Assembly: GCA_902565595.1 (NCBI GenBank)
Contig: CACFFD010000009.1
Location: forward strand, 1-48,002
Length of the DNA: 48,002 bases
Source of the DNA: Actinomycetota bacterium
GTDB taxonomy: Bacteria > Actinomycetota > Acidimicrobiia > Acidimicrobiales > UBA8592
Direction of reading: 5' to 3'
Under the pieces are notes generated by a model. That model was not told the DNA's origin. It was given only the letters and a program-made list of their open reading frames with translations, and did no database searches. Both the position numbers and the translations under genes were made by a program. Positions 6,970 to 15,066 of this stretch are shown one piece after another (position 1 is the stretch's first letter; each line of letters opens with the position of its first letter).

Positions 6970-8181
6970 ATGAGGATCGAGCTTTCTAAATGGTTACATG
7001 TAAAGGAAGCTTTCCGATCAAAGCATCTTCGACAGGCAGGCTACACAGAAGGCGCAATCGTCATGGAGGGAACATTGCTCGACCTCCATGGAGTAGAGCA
7101 TCGGGAGCGAAGAAGGTTAGAGAACCGCTTATTCCGGCGAGAAATCTTTAGTTATTGGGAACATGAGATTCTTGGAAAAACAATAGACGCCACGATGAAG
7201 CCCTTTGTCGAAAAAGGGGCAGGGGACCTTGCTCAAATCGGATATCGCTGTGCAATGAACCTCACAGCGACTATTGCGGGAATAGACCAAGACCCTCGGA
7301 ATGAAGAGCAAACAGAGTTGCTGTACTCGAAAGTAAAGAAATTCAGTGAAGGCGCAACTATCATGCATTCCACTCGGGACAAAGATGAAGTCCGAGCCGA
7401 AGTAAAAGCAGCAATGGATTCATTTCATAAAGACTTTTTCCTTCCTTCTAAAACTCGGCGTGAAGAGCTTCTTTCAGATTTAAAAAACGGCAAAATTGCC
7501 GAGGATGAGTTGCCGCGGGACGTATTCACTACTCTTTTGCGCAATGCCGAAACACTCGATTTAGATGACGACGTTGTCTTCCGTGAGATATGTTTCTACC
7601 TTCAAGCTGGTGCACATTCGACGGCTAATGCATTCACCCACACCGTTGACGACTTATTCAGCTGGGGGGAGCAAAATCCAGCCGATCTCGATCTAGCTAG
7701 AGATGACCTAGCATTTGTTCAACGCTGCATGCATGAGTCACTAAGGCTAAGCCCTGCAAGTCCTGTCGCTCTTCGCACGCCACTAGAGGATGTCGAATTA
7801 TCAGATGGAACCCTACTGCCTCGAGGAGCACATGTGGTTCTGAATCTAATTGAAGCTAATCGAGATCCAGAGATTTTTGGGAACACTTCTACCGTTTATG
7901 ACCCGCATCGTGACGTCCCAGATGGGGTAGCGCGTTGGGGTATGAGCTTTGGAGCAGGCTCTCATGCTTGCGTAGGAGCAGAACTCGACGGGGGTCTGGA
8001 AATTGACGAAACAAGGCCCACTGGGGATTCACTGTATGGAACAGTCTCAGTTATGGTTCATGCACTCCTGTCGGCGGGGGGGAGAAAAGATAGAGATAAT
8101 CCTCCCGAGCTAGATATGAATTCTGAGAGAAAGCATTTCGCTAAATACCCTGTTGTGTTCACCTCCGAAGGTGACGATTAG
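6970..8181 (+). CDS. cytochrome P450 (unusual subfamily), tandem copy 1
   Basis: A 403-residue soluble bacterial-type P450. It has the I-helix AGAHST (213-218), the K-helix ESLR (Glu256, Arg259) and the haem loop FGAGSHACVG with Cys334 as axial ligand. The C-helix HRERRR binds haem propionates. The segment after the haem Cys lacks the usual LAR.E of the L-helix and reads AELDGGLEID, followed by an acidic insert. GAGGA lies 6 nt before the ATG. A paralogue starts 43 nt downstream. The probable role is hydroxylation or epoxidation of a hydrophobic substrate, using a ferredoxin encoded elsewhere. Confidence 0.88.
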   Translation: MRIELSKWLHVKEAFRSKHLRQAGYTEGAIVMEGTLLDLHGVEHRERRRLENRLFRREIFSYWEHEILGKTIDATMKPFVEKGAGDLAQIGYRCAMNLTATIAGIDQDPRNEEQTELLYSKVKKFSEGATIMHSTRDKDEVRAEVKAAMDSFHKDFFLPSKTRREELLSDLKNGKIAEDELPRDVFTTLLRNAETLDLDDDVVFREICFYLQAGAHSTANAFTHTVDDLFSWGEQNPADLDLARDDLAFVQRCMHESLRLSPASPVALRTPLEDVELSDGTLLPRGAHVVLNLIEANRDPEIFGNTSTVYDPHRDVPDGVARWGMSFGAGSHACVGAELDGGLEIDETRPTGDSLYGTVSVMVHALLSAGGRKDRDNPPELDMNSERKHFAKYPVVFTSEGDD

Positions 8182-8224
8182 GCTACGAAAGCCTAAGATA
8201 TGAGAAACGAGTAGAGGTCTTATT

Positions 8225-9427
8225 ATGGCGGATATCACTATAACTACACCTGAGGATGCCAGAGAGTGCTACCGGCATAAAGCTCTTCGCCAAGCACTCT
8301 ATGACGCCGGTGAAGTGGTTATGGAGGATGTGGTAGTTAATTTGCACGGGGATGAGCATAGGCAACGACGAAGGCTGGAGAATCGATTATTTCGCCGCGA
8401 TACCTTTTTCGAATATGAAAGGGAAATGTTTCCACAAATTATCCAAGATACTGTTAACCCTTATCTCGAAGAAGGCCGAGCTGAACTTGTTGACTTCGGC
8501 CATCAACTAATGATGAATCTGGCAGCCTTAACTGCGGGAGTGGATCGCCCATTAGGGACATATGAGGAAACAGATAGACTCTATGACTATTTGACTTCAT
8601 TTATTGAAGGCGCCACGTTAGGTTTCTACACAGGTGATGTGGATGCTAAACGTACTGAAATCCAAGAGAAACTTGAAGCCTTTGATAGAGAATTCCTCGA
8701 GCCGGGTATTGAACTCCGACGAGAACTATTGAAAAAATTCGAAAATGGCGATTTAGACGAAAAAGATTTACCTCGCGATGTGCTGCTTGTTCTCTTACGA
8801 AATGAAGACAAAGTACCAATGACCAGAGAATCGCTTCGAAGAGAAATTGCCTTTTATCTTTTAGCTGGAGCCCACACATCCGCCACAGCACTAACAAGGG
8901 TGATCCACAATATCTTTAAATGGCTAGAAACCCATCCGGAAGATAGAGAACGAGCCTATAGCGATAAAGTCTTCCTCCAGAGAGCTACTCATGAGACAAT
9001 TAGACTTCAACCTTCCTCTCCAACGGCTGCTCGATGGGCGCTAGAAGAAATCCAACTCACATCTGGAATCAAGATTCTAGAAGGAGACAGGGTGGTTATC
9101 GACCTTGAAACCGTTAATCGGGATAAGGCTTCCTTTGGCGACGACGCTGAGGAATTTAACCCAAATCGTGAATTGCCCGACGGTGTTAGCCCTTGGGGAC
9201 TGAGTTTTGGGCAAGGTATGCACGCATGTATAGGGCAAGACCTTGCTGCAGGGCTTGTTTTCGATACGAATTCAACTGAGGAAGACCATTTATTTGGCCT
9301 AGTCCCGGTCGCTGTGCAAACACTGTTTTTGAATGGATGTAGCCCCGACCCTGATAACCCTCCCGAGATGGATGATTCAACTACCAGGCCCTACTTTGGA
9401 AAGTATCCTGTAATTTTTACCAAATAA
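8225..9427 (+). CDS. cytochrome P450 (unusual subfamily), tandem copy 2
   Basis: A 400-residue P450 closely related to the upstream copy across its full length. It has the I-helix AGAHTS (214-219), ETIR (257-260) and the haem loop FGQGMHACIG with Cys335. Both copies share the block DEHRQRRRLENRLFRR or its variant and the C-terminal KYPV.FT ending. The L-helix is again degenerate (QDLAAGLVFD). A weak AGAGGT lies upstream of the ATG. The frame stays open for 62 codons after its TAA, described separately. The two copies could form a heteromer or act on successive intermediates. Confidence 0.88.
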   Translation: MADITITTPEDARECYRHKALRQALYDAGEVVMEDVVVNLHGDEHRQRRRLENRLFRRDTFFEYEREMFPQIIQDTVNPYLEEGRAELVDFGHQLMMNLAALTAGVDRPLGTYEETDRLYDYLTSFIEGATLGFYTGDVDAKRTEIQEKLEAFDREFLEPGIELRRELLKKFENGDLDEKDLPRDVLLVLLRNEDKVPMTRESLRREIAFYLLAGAHTSATALTRVIHNIFKWLETHPEDRERAYSDKVFLQRATHETIRLQPSSPTAARWALEEIQLTSGIKILEGDRVVIDLETVNRDKASFGDDAEEFNPNRELPDGVSPWGLSFGQGMHACIGQDLAAGLVFDTNSTEEDHLFGLVPVAVQTLFLNGCSPDPDNPPEMDDSTTRPYFGKYPVIFTK

Positions 9428-9616
9428 CTGTTTAAACGAGCACCATCCCATGCGGAAATAATACAGATACAAAATACTGGTGCCCTTTCTGAGCGTCTAG
9501 ATACATTTCTGGATTTACGTAGGTATATCAGCGAACACGAGGAGTCGGAGAGTGTTGAGGAATGGAATGGCTTCTCTGGTTCTATTCATATGATTTTGAT
9601 GCCACAACTGAGATAA
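9428..9616 (+). other. in-frame open tail after P450 copy 2, possible gene remnant
   Basis: The 213-nt gap between P450 copy 2 and the FMN enzyme has no recognised gene. Immediately after the P450 stop the same frame stays open for 62 sense codons to a TAA at 9614-9616. The translation is protein-like, including SERLDTFLDLRRYISEHEE and an SIHMILMP end. It has no ATG or GTG before a late Met, so it cannot be an ordinary gene. The P450 TAA aligns with the natural end of copy 1. It may be a remnant, a read-through tail or chance. Confidence 0.3.
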
Positions 9617-9640
9617 CATAAGTATGACTGAAAATAGCAT

Positions 9641-10825
9641 ATGAAAATATCTAAAATTCCTAAAATGCTCGCAAAAAATCGGACCGGTATTGACGCGATA
9701 AATACGGTTCGTGATGCTAGGGAAATTTCCAAGCGCAAACTTCCGAAAATGGTCTGGGATTTTATCGATGGGGGAGCTGATGGTGAACTCGCTGTTGCAG
9801 CCAATCGACGGTCCCTCAATGAGATCCAATTGAGGCCTAGGTTTTTGACTGATGTTTCAAATCGAGACAGTTCAATACAGATCTTCGGAAATAAAACTGA
9901 GCTACCTTTCATCCTTTCACCTTCTGGTATGGCAACAATCGCCCATCCGCAAGGAGAGTTAGCGGTAGCAAAGGCAGCGGGTCGCTGCGGAGCGATTTTT
10001 TGCGTCAGTACTGCATCAGGCTACACGCTTGAAGAAATAGCAGAAGTTTCAGATGCAAGGCTCTGGTTCCAGCTCTATTTATGGGGGAATGAAGAAGTTG
10101 TCGAGTCATTGATTGATAGAGCACAAATATCAGGATACGAAGCGTTGGTTGTAACGGTTGATGTGCCAGTGGTGGGTAAACGAGAACGCGACCTTGCAAA
10201 TGGAATGTCTCTGCCAGTACGGATACGGCCTAGGAATGCTATTAATACGCTACGAAAGCCTAGATGGCTACTTGGACTTCTTAACGGTCCAGATATCACA
10301 TTTGCCAATCTCGCTGGATTTGCTGAAGGAGATGATGCGAGTTCAATCGGTGAATACACTGATCGTGAATTAGTTGATCAGACCAGAACGTGGAATGATT
10401 TGGAGATAATCCGAAATCGATGGAACGGGCCACTTCTAGTAAAAGGAGTTATGACTCCAGAGGATGCAATTAATGCGGTTGACTCGGGTGCTGATGGAGT
10501 AATTGTCTCTAACCATGGTGGAAGGCAAATGAGCTTTGTTCCAGGAGTAGCGAGTGTCTTTGAATCGATTGTTCATGCCGTAGGACACCGGGCTGAAATC
10601 TTCTTTGACGGAGGGATACGAAGAGGGGAAGATATTGTTAAAGCGCGAGCGGTCGGAGCTACAGCTGCCTGCGGTGGGAGGCCATGGTATTGGGGGCTTG
10701 CTGCAGGGGGCGAGCAAGGAGTAGAAAAAATACTTTCGGTCTTGGCGGCTGATGTGGATAGAACTCTTGCCCTTCTAGGGGAAGAAAAATATGTGAATGT
10801 TGACCAAAGATATCTATACAGATAA
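9641..10825 (+). CDS. FMN-dependent alpha-hydroxyacid dehydrogenase/oxidase
   Basis: A 394-residue TIM-barrel flavoprotein of the glycolate oxidase / L-lactate / mandelate dehydrogenase family. It oxidises a 2-hydroxy acid to a 2-keto acid. The catalytic base His292 and substrate Arg295 lie in SNHGGRQ. Tyr146 (QLY), Arg181 and Lys268 (VKG) are also kept. The family Tyr in DYxxGGA, which contacts substrate carboxylate, is Phe41 (DFIDGGA). The N-terminal LPKMVWDF segment and the C-terminal DGGIRRG phosphate loop are normal. It lies downstream of the P450 pair on the same strand, separated by 213 nt. Confidence 0.88.
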   Translation: MKISKIPKMLAKNRTGIDAINTVRDAREISKRKLPKMVWDFIDGGADGELAVAANRRSLNEIQLRPRFLTDVSNRDSSIQIFGNKTELPFILSPSGMATIAHPQGELAVAKAAGRCGAIFCVSTASGYTLEEIAEVSDARLWFQLYLWGNEEVVESLIDRAQISGYEALVVTVDVPVVGKRERDLANGMSLPVRIRPRNAINTLRKPRWLLGLLNGPDITFANLAGFAEGDDASSIGEYTDRELVDQTRTWNDLEIIRNRWNGPLLVKGVMTPEDAINAVDSGADGVIVSNHGGRQMSFVPGVASVFESIVHAVGHRAEIFFDGGIRRGEDIVKARAVGATAACGGRPWYWGLAAGGEQGVEKILSVLAADVDRTLALLGEEKYVNVDQRYLYR

Positions 10826-10842
10826 GAGACCTAAGCGTCGCC

Positions 10843-10858
10843 CACTTGTTCAGAAGTG
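10843..10858. terminator. weak hairpin in convergent gap
   Basis: CACTT (10843-10847) and AAGTG (10854-10858) form a 5-bp stem with a 6-nt loop between the convergent ends of the FMN enzyme and the MaoC-like gene. There is no clear T run, so it is at best a weak bidirectional terminator. Confidence 0.25.
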
Positions 10859-10876
10859 ACTAACATTTCTGTTGAT

Positions 10877-11842
10877 CTAACTATCGTCCTCCGTCTTGAT
10901 TGGAAGCTGAACGACCGCTTGGCCTGTTGCAATTATTTCCTCATTTTGTAATACGCAATCAAGGGCGATTTCACAAAAATCTCCACGCTCATCAAAAAAC
11001 GTCTTGGTAATTTTACCGCTGATTATTGTCGTGCTTCCGAGAAAAGGCAACCCAGAAAAGTGGACAGTAAGAGTATGCAAAACCCCTCTGTCTCCCATCC
11101 AGTTGGTAAGTAAATGAACTATCCAAGATGTCAATTGTGGTCCAGTAGCTGCTTGGTCATCAAGGCCACCAGAGCTAAATCCCTTTTGGTCTTTAGGGGA
11201 TCCCATGGTCCCAGCGCACCACGCGACAATATCCATGATGCTTAGAGGGCCTTTCGTAATAGTTCCTAGGGAATCTCCCTCGGCAATATCTTCTGTGTAT
11301 CTGGTGATTGCCCCACAGCATTCTTCAGAGACAATGTCTTCTTCTATTTGCGTAAGCTCTTCCGGGCTATATCTGATTTCATCTCTGTCATCGATTCCCG
11401 TAAGCGGCACTCTATCTCTGCGAATTGTTACGCTAGCTCTTGCTACAAGTCCTTTAACGTCGCATCTAAATGAAATTTCACCACGCTGTCGAGTAACGTC
11501 TGCTATTTCGTCATGCTTTTCTTCAAGTAACTTTGATTCAGATGTAATCTGGTCTCCAAGTTCGAATTGATGGAACCACTCCCATTCGACACTTTCATAA
11601 TGACGTTCATAATCAGGCATTCCAGGAGCAACAGTTGTTTCATCAACAGCGTATGCGAACGAAGGGGGGGCGACTGTTGTTTGCCAAATAGAATTGAGTC
11701 CGTATTCTGGGTCGGTCCATAACGGGTTATTGTCGCCAATGCCCCATGCGAAATGCCGAACAGAATCAGTCGTAACTTCTGATACCCATTGAGGACGGTC
11801 TAGTTTTCCTTCTGGGAGCAAAGGTCGTTGGTTATGCTTCAA
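10877..11842 (-). CDS. two-domain MaoC/FAS1-type hotdog dehydratase
   Basis: About 320 residues in two hotdog halves. The N-terminal half begins near SVRHFAWGIGDNNPLWTD, typical of the FAS1 dehydratase region. The C-terminal MaoC-like half ends with VLQNEEIIATGQAVV. Such fused proteins hydrate or dehydrate acyl-CoA substrates, often branched or steroid-side-chain enoyl-CoAs. The frame extends to a TTG at 11923, but that would overlap the cupin gene by 92 nt. The TTG at 11842 gives an 11-nt overlap and is preferred, while a TTG at 11830 is also possible. It is co-transcribed after the cupin gene. The same pair of domains is encoded by two genes at 43118-43964. Confidence 0.75.
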   Translation of the reverse strand: MKHNQRPLLPEGKLDRPQWVSEVTTDSVRHFAWGIGDNNPLWTDPEYGLNSIWQTTVAPPSFAYAVDETTVAPGMPDYERHYESVEWEWFHQFELGDQITSESKLLEEKHDEIADVTRQRGEISFRCDVKGLVARASVTIRRDRVPLTGIDDRDEIRYSPEELTQIEEDIVSEECCGAITRYTEDIAEGDSLGTITKGPLSIMDIVAWCAGTMGSPKDQKGFSSGGLDDQAATGPQLTSWIVHLLTNWMGDRGVLHTLTVHFSGLPFLGSTTIISGKITKTFFDERGDFCEIALDCVLQNEEIIATGQAVVQLPIKTEDDS

Positions 11843-12308
11843 ATCGATCGGTAATCTCGGTGGTGCCCAGCGTGTCGCCTGATCCCTTGCCCAGTGGAAT
11901 GCCTTCCCAGTTACTATCTGCAAAGATAACTAACACCGTGGCACCCTCTGGTCCAGCGACAAGTGGCCCATACCCACGATTTGCTAACCCTATGCGAACA
12001 TCACCTGGATATAGCCAAGTCCTTCCTATCATCTGAGAACCTTCAAGCACTATCTCTGAATAGTCACACGCATGAGTATGGGATTCGATCGTACAACCGG
12101 GAGGAAAATTCATTTTGAAAACTGTGGGAGCCTCGGGGTTTTCAGGAAGGCCAATTTTGTACATCGTGGCTATAGCTTCAGTCGGTAAAGTAATTCCACC
12201 TATACCTTCCCACGAAGTCACTATGTGCCCACGCCGGTTTAATTCACTAGTAATTTCGTCTGTTGTTATGGGCTGTACTGATTTCTCTTGAAGTTTTTCG
12301 CTGGACAT
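11832..12308 (-). CDS. cupin-fold protein
   Basis: A 158-residue protein with one conserved beta-barrel (cupin). The metal-binding motif is visible as PPGCTIESHTHACDYSEIVLEG (histidines near 80 and 82, Glu near 87), preceded by TVFKMNFPPG. The second motif is degenerate (RTWLYPGDVRIGLANRGYGPLVAGPEG). Such small cupins can be dioxygenases, isomerases or binding proteins, and the role is unknown. It is the first gene of a two-gene leftward operon with the MaoC-like protein. A GGGGG tract lies 4 nt before the ATG, serving as a Shine-Dalgarno sequence. Confidence 0.8.
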   Translation of the reverse strand: MSSEKLQEKSVQPITTDEITSELNRRGHIVTSWEGIGGITLPTEAIATMYKIGLPENPEAPTVFKMNFPPGCTIESHTHACDYSEIVLEGSQMIGRTWLYPGDVRIGLANRGYGPLVAGPEGATVLVIFADSNWEGIPLGKGSGDTLGTTEITDRFEA

Positions 12309-12337
12309 GATTCCCCCTTACAATGTTTATCTAATAA

Positions 12338-12365
12338 TAGCCAACCATTTGTTCGGTTATTGCTA
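12338..12365. promoter_or_regulatory. imperfect inverted repeat in divergent promoter
   Basis: TAGCCAACC (12338-12346) and GGTTATTGCTA (12355-12365) form an imperfect inverted repeat of TAGC.A..ACC type, centred in the 67-nt gap between the cupin operon and the rightward SDR gene. The right arm abuts the -10 hexamer TAGATT. It is a candidate operator only. Confidence 0.25.
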
Positions 12366-12369
12366 GATT
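12364..12369 (+). promoter_or_regulatory. -10 hexamer for leaderless SDR gene
   Basis: TAGATT fits TAnnnT and is followed by exactly 6 nt before the ATG at 12376, with no Shine-Dalgarno sequence. The spacing equals that at 1733 and 5184. Confidence 0.45.
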
Positions 12370-12375
12370 AGTGAA

Positions 12376-13218
12376 ATGAGTCGGCGGTTAAAGGATAAAG
12401 TAGCAGTAATAACTGGCGCGTCAAGTGGTATTGGTGAAGCCACAGCCCAAATTTTCATTGATGAAGGGGCATATGTCGTTCTAGGTGACATCCAACGTGA
12501 CTTGGGTAACGAAGTTGCTGCACGGCTAGGAGATAGAGCAAAATTTCTCTTCTGCGATGTAACTCGTGAAGAACAAGTTGAAGAATTAATCTCAGAGGCG
12601 ACGAGTGTGACAGGAACCCTAGACGTGATGATGAATAATGCTGGAATAGTTGGTGCTAGAGCTCCAATCGATCAAATTTTGCTCGACGAATTCCAAAAAA
12701 CATTGGAGATCCTCGTTACTGGTTCCTTTCTAGGCATCAAGCATGCTGCGGCAAAAATGAAAGAACAAGAAAGTGGTTCCATCATTAATATGGCTAGTAC
12801 TGCGGGTTTAAGCGGTGGCTTTGGCCCTCACGCCTATGCAACAGCAAAGCACGCAATCGTGGGACTCACAAGAAACGCAGCAGCAGAACTCTGCAGGTAT
12901 GGGGTTAGAGTCAATTGTATTGCGCCAAGTGGAGTAGCTACCCCACTAGCCGCCCAAGCGCATCTGGGCGACTTCACTGCGATGGATAAGCTTCGGGAAA
13001 CGCTTGCAGGTAATTCTCCGTTAAAAGGGCGGGCCGGAACTGCTGAAGACGTTGCAAATGCAGCTCTTTTCCTAGCATCTGATGAGTCAGGATACACCAA
13101 TGGGCATTGCCTCACAGTTGACGCAGGCTTTACGTCAGGGTCCAAAGCGACAGATCCACAACATATGGCAAGTGTCCCATTTATGAGAGAAGCAGGGAAA
13201 GAAGGGCTTGAGGACTAA
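12376..13218 (+). CDS. SDR-family oxidoreductase (paralogue of 23788-24621)
   Basis: A 280-residue classical SDR. It has TGASSGIG (13-20), NNAG (87-90), Ser141 (MASTAG) and Tyr154/Lys158 in YATAK. It is strikingly similar to the SDR at 23788-24621 throughout, including VVLGDIQ, FLGIKHAA, AAELCRYG and the GSK..DP C-terminal tail. These tail residues exceed the usual SDR length by about 25. Asp38 after the second strand suggests NAD rather than NADP. It probably oxidises a secondary alcohol in the same type of pathway as its paralogue. It converges on an acyl-CoA ligase gene 3 nt downstream. Confidence 0.92.
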   Translation: MSRRLKDKVAVITGASSGIGEATAQIFIDEGAYVVLGDIQRDLGNEVAARLGDRAKFLFCDVTREEQVEELISEATSVTGTLDVMMNNAGIVGARAPIDQILLDEFQKTLEILVTGSFLGIKHAAAKMKEQESGSIINMASTAGLSGGFGPHAYATAKHAIVGLTRNAAAELCRYGVRVNCIAPSGVATPLAAQAHLGDFTAMDKLRETLAGNSPLKGRAGTAEDVANAALFLASDESGYTNGHCLTVDAGFTSGSKATDPQHMASVPFMREAGKEGLED

Positions 13219-13221
13219 ATT

Positions 13222-14895
13222 CTAATCCTTTGAAGATCTTATCTTTTCAGCGGATGTGATTCCTTTACTTTCAAGTTCTTCTGCGATCATTTCTCGAAGG
13301 GCAAACTTTTGTATCTTGGTCCCCGACATTGGCCACTCATCGATGAATCGAACGTATCTTGGAATACGGTAAGTGGCTATCTCATCTTTGCAAAAATCAA
13401 TAATCTCTTTCTCTGTTGCTTCCGAATCGGGATTTAATTGAATATATGCAGCAGGAACTTCAACATATCGTTCATCGGGAGCAGCAACGACCTGAGCTAG
13501 AGCTACTGCAGGGTGAGTGAGGAGGTACCCTTCTACTTCAGCTGCAGCCACATTTTCGCCACCAACCTTTAACATATCTTTCAATCGAGAAATAAAAGTC
13601 ACGCGACCATCTAAGTCGATCTCGCATATATCGCCAGTTCGGAAAAATCCCCTCTCGTCAAAGACTGTTTCGTTTAGCTCTTCATCTCGAAAATAGCCAT
13701 CGAACATAGCAGGCCCCCGATACCAAAGCTCGCCGACGCTTCCAAAGGGCAGGGTCGCTTCTGTATCTGGGTCGTGAACCTCGATCTCTAAACCGGGCAT
13801 TGGAAATCCCCCTTTAGTAAACCGAAGTTCCGGGTCGTCGTCCAACTCTGATAGTCCGAGAAAAGCACAAGCTTCCGTCTGTCCACATGCGTTAAGCAGA
13901 GGGGCATTCGGAGTCGCTTTCTGGAATTCGCGGAGCCTCTCAGGAACTCCGACACACATTAAAGTCCGTAAAGATGCAAAGTCGCTATCAGTCCTATCCT
14001 GATGGCTAATGATTGGAAGCCAAATAGTTTCAAATGCTGGAAGGGCAACAGTGCACTCTTCATCCCGAATCTGGGCAAGGGCCACTCCAGGATCAAAATG
14101 GCCCGTATGGAAATAAGTGCCTCCGACAAATATCGAAGCCAGCATAAAAGCTACACCACCTATATGGAACATCGGAAGAGCTGACCAAATCCTGTCATCT
14201 TCGTTGAGCAGCATCCGCTCTTGAAGAGACATTCCGTACCTACTGAATGCTTCATGGCTCAGCATTGCCCCTTTCGGCATTGCGGTAGTGCCTGAGGTAT
14301 ACATAATTATTGCTGTTTCTCTGACCCGCACTCCAGATTGCCGGAAGAGCACATCCTCATCACTCACACTTTCAGCAAGCCGATTCAACTCAGTGAGGTT
14401 AACTGTTCCGGCTCGTTCGATTTCGTCCATTACCACTATCGCTTGCAGTTCTGGCGCTTCCTGAAAATTCAGAGAAGAGCTTGCGGATTCAGCAATTTGT
14501 GGAAATGTTCTTTGAATTAATTCGTTGAAGTCTGTTCCTGCATCTGATGCGGTGGTGAATACGACTTTCATACCTGCGTGGACAATTACTTGACGAAGCT
14601 CTCTAGGCTTGAATCGGGAATTAATAGGAGCGCAGATAGCCCCAATTTTCGATGCGCCGAGCATTATCGAAACCGTTTCAACACATTCCCCAAGGAAGTA
14701 GCCAATGCGGTCGCCTGGCTCCACTCCCAAAGCTAGAAGGGATTTCGAAATTTTAGCTGACTCATGGGCAATATCGCTGTAGGTGTAGCGATCGTCCCGA
14801 AACACGATCGCCTCCTTATCAGGGTGCAGGTCAGCCCGCATATCAATCAGGTCACCGAGAGTTGTAGCGTTTATCCAACTTCGTTTTTGTTCCAT
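13222..14895 (-). CDS. AMP-forming acyl-CoA ligase (FadD-like)
   Basis: A 557-residue ANL-superfamily enzyme that activates a carboxylic acid with ATP and CoA. The P-loop is YTSGTTAMPKG (199-209). Later motifs are NACGQTEA, RTGDICEID, the hinge RLKDMLKVGGENV and the C-terminal catalytic Lys in GTKIQKF. The residues following the P-loop and the GGENVAAAEVEG block are shared with the ligases at 20520 and 32740, so these three are paralogues. The substrate is probably a medium or cyclic carboxylate, by context only. It is transcribed alone, divergent from the P450-ferredoxin operon. Confidence 0.92.
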   Translation of the reverse strand: MEQKRSWINATTLGDLIDMRADLHPDKEAIVFRDDRYTYSDIAHESAKISKSLLALGVEPGDRIGYFLGECVETVSIMLGASKIGAICAPINSRFKPRELRQVIVHAGMKVVFTTASDAGTDFNELIQRTFPQIAESASSSLNFQEAPELQAIVVMDEIERAGTVNLTELNRLAESVSDEDVLFRQSGVRVRETAIIMYTSGTTAMPKGAMLSHEAFSRYGMSLQERMLLNEDDRIWSALPMFHIGGVAFMLASIFVGGTYFHTGHFDPGVALAQIRDEECTVALPAFETIWLPIISHQDRTDSDFASLRTLMCVGVPERLREFQKATPNAPLLNACGQTEACAFLGLSELDDDPELRFTKGGFPMPGLEIEVHDPDTEATLPFGSVGELWYRGPAMFDGYFRDEELNETVFDERGFFRTGDICEIDLDGRVTFISRLKDMLKVGGENVAAAEVEGYLLTHPAVALAQVVAAPDERYVEVPAAYIQLNPDSEATEKEIIDFCKDEIATYRIPRYVRFIDEWPMSGTKIQKFALREMIAEELESKGITSAEKIRSSKD

Positions 14896-14995
14896 TCGAC
14901 AAAGCTATCTAATTTGCTGAGCTAGAACAAAATAACAAAAGGCTTTGTAGATCCGAAGCCGGGTCTGGAGCCCAATATTTAATACGGCGATTTTG

Positions 14996-15036
14996 AGTTT
15001 GGACTAATAGCCGGTTCGCATGCTAATTTCCAAACT
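14996..15036. promoter_or_regulatory. inverted repeat upstream of P450-ferredoxin operon
   Basis: AGTTTGGA (14996-15003) and TCCAAACT (15029-15036) are perfect 8-bp arms separated by 25 bp. Their centres are 33 bp apart, about three helical turns, within the 171-nt divergent gap between the acyl-CoA ligase and the P450. It could be a two-site operator for a dimeric regulator. No regulator gene is present in the window. Confidence 0.35.
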
Positions 15037-15066
15037 ACTGATCTAGCACAGGAGATTGTAGAGGAT

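Noticed and set aside
9515-9829. Minus-strand frame across the start of the FMN enzyme
   Set aside because: It overlaps a well-supported gene by nearly 190 nt, has no family features and no ribosome-binding site.
12834-13145. Long open frame on the minus strand opposite the SDR at 12376, with a twin opposite the SDR at 23788 (23771-24166)
   Set aside because: Both are reverse-strand shadows. They resemble each other only because the two SDRs are paralogues.
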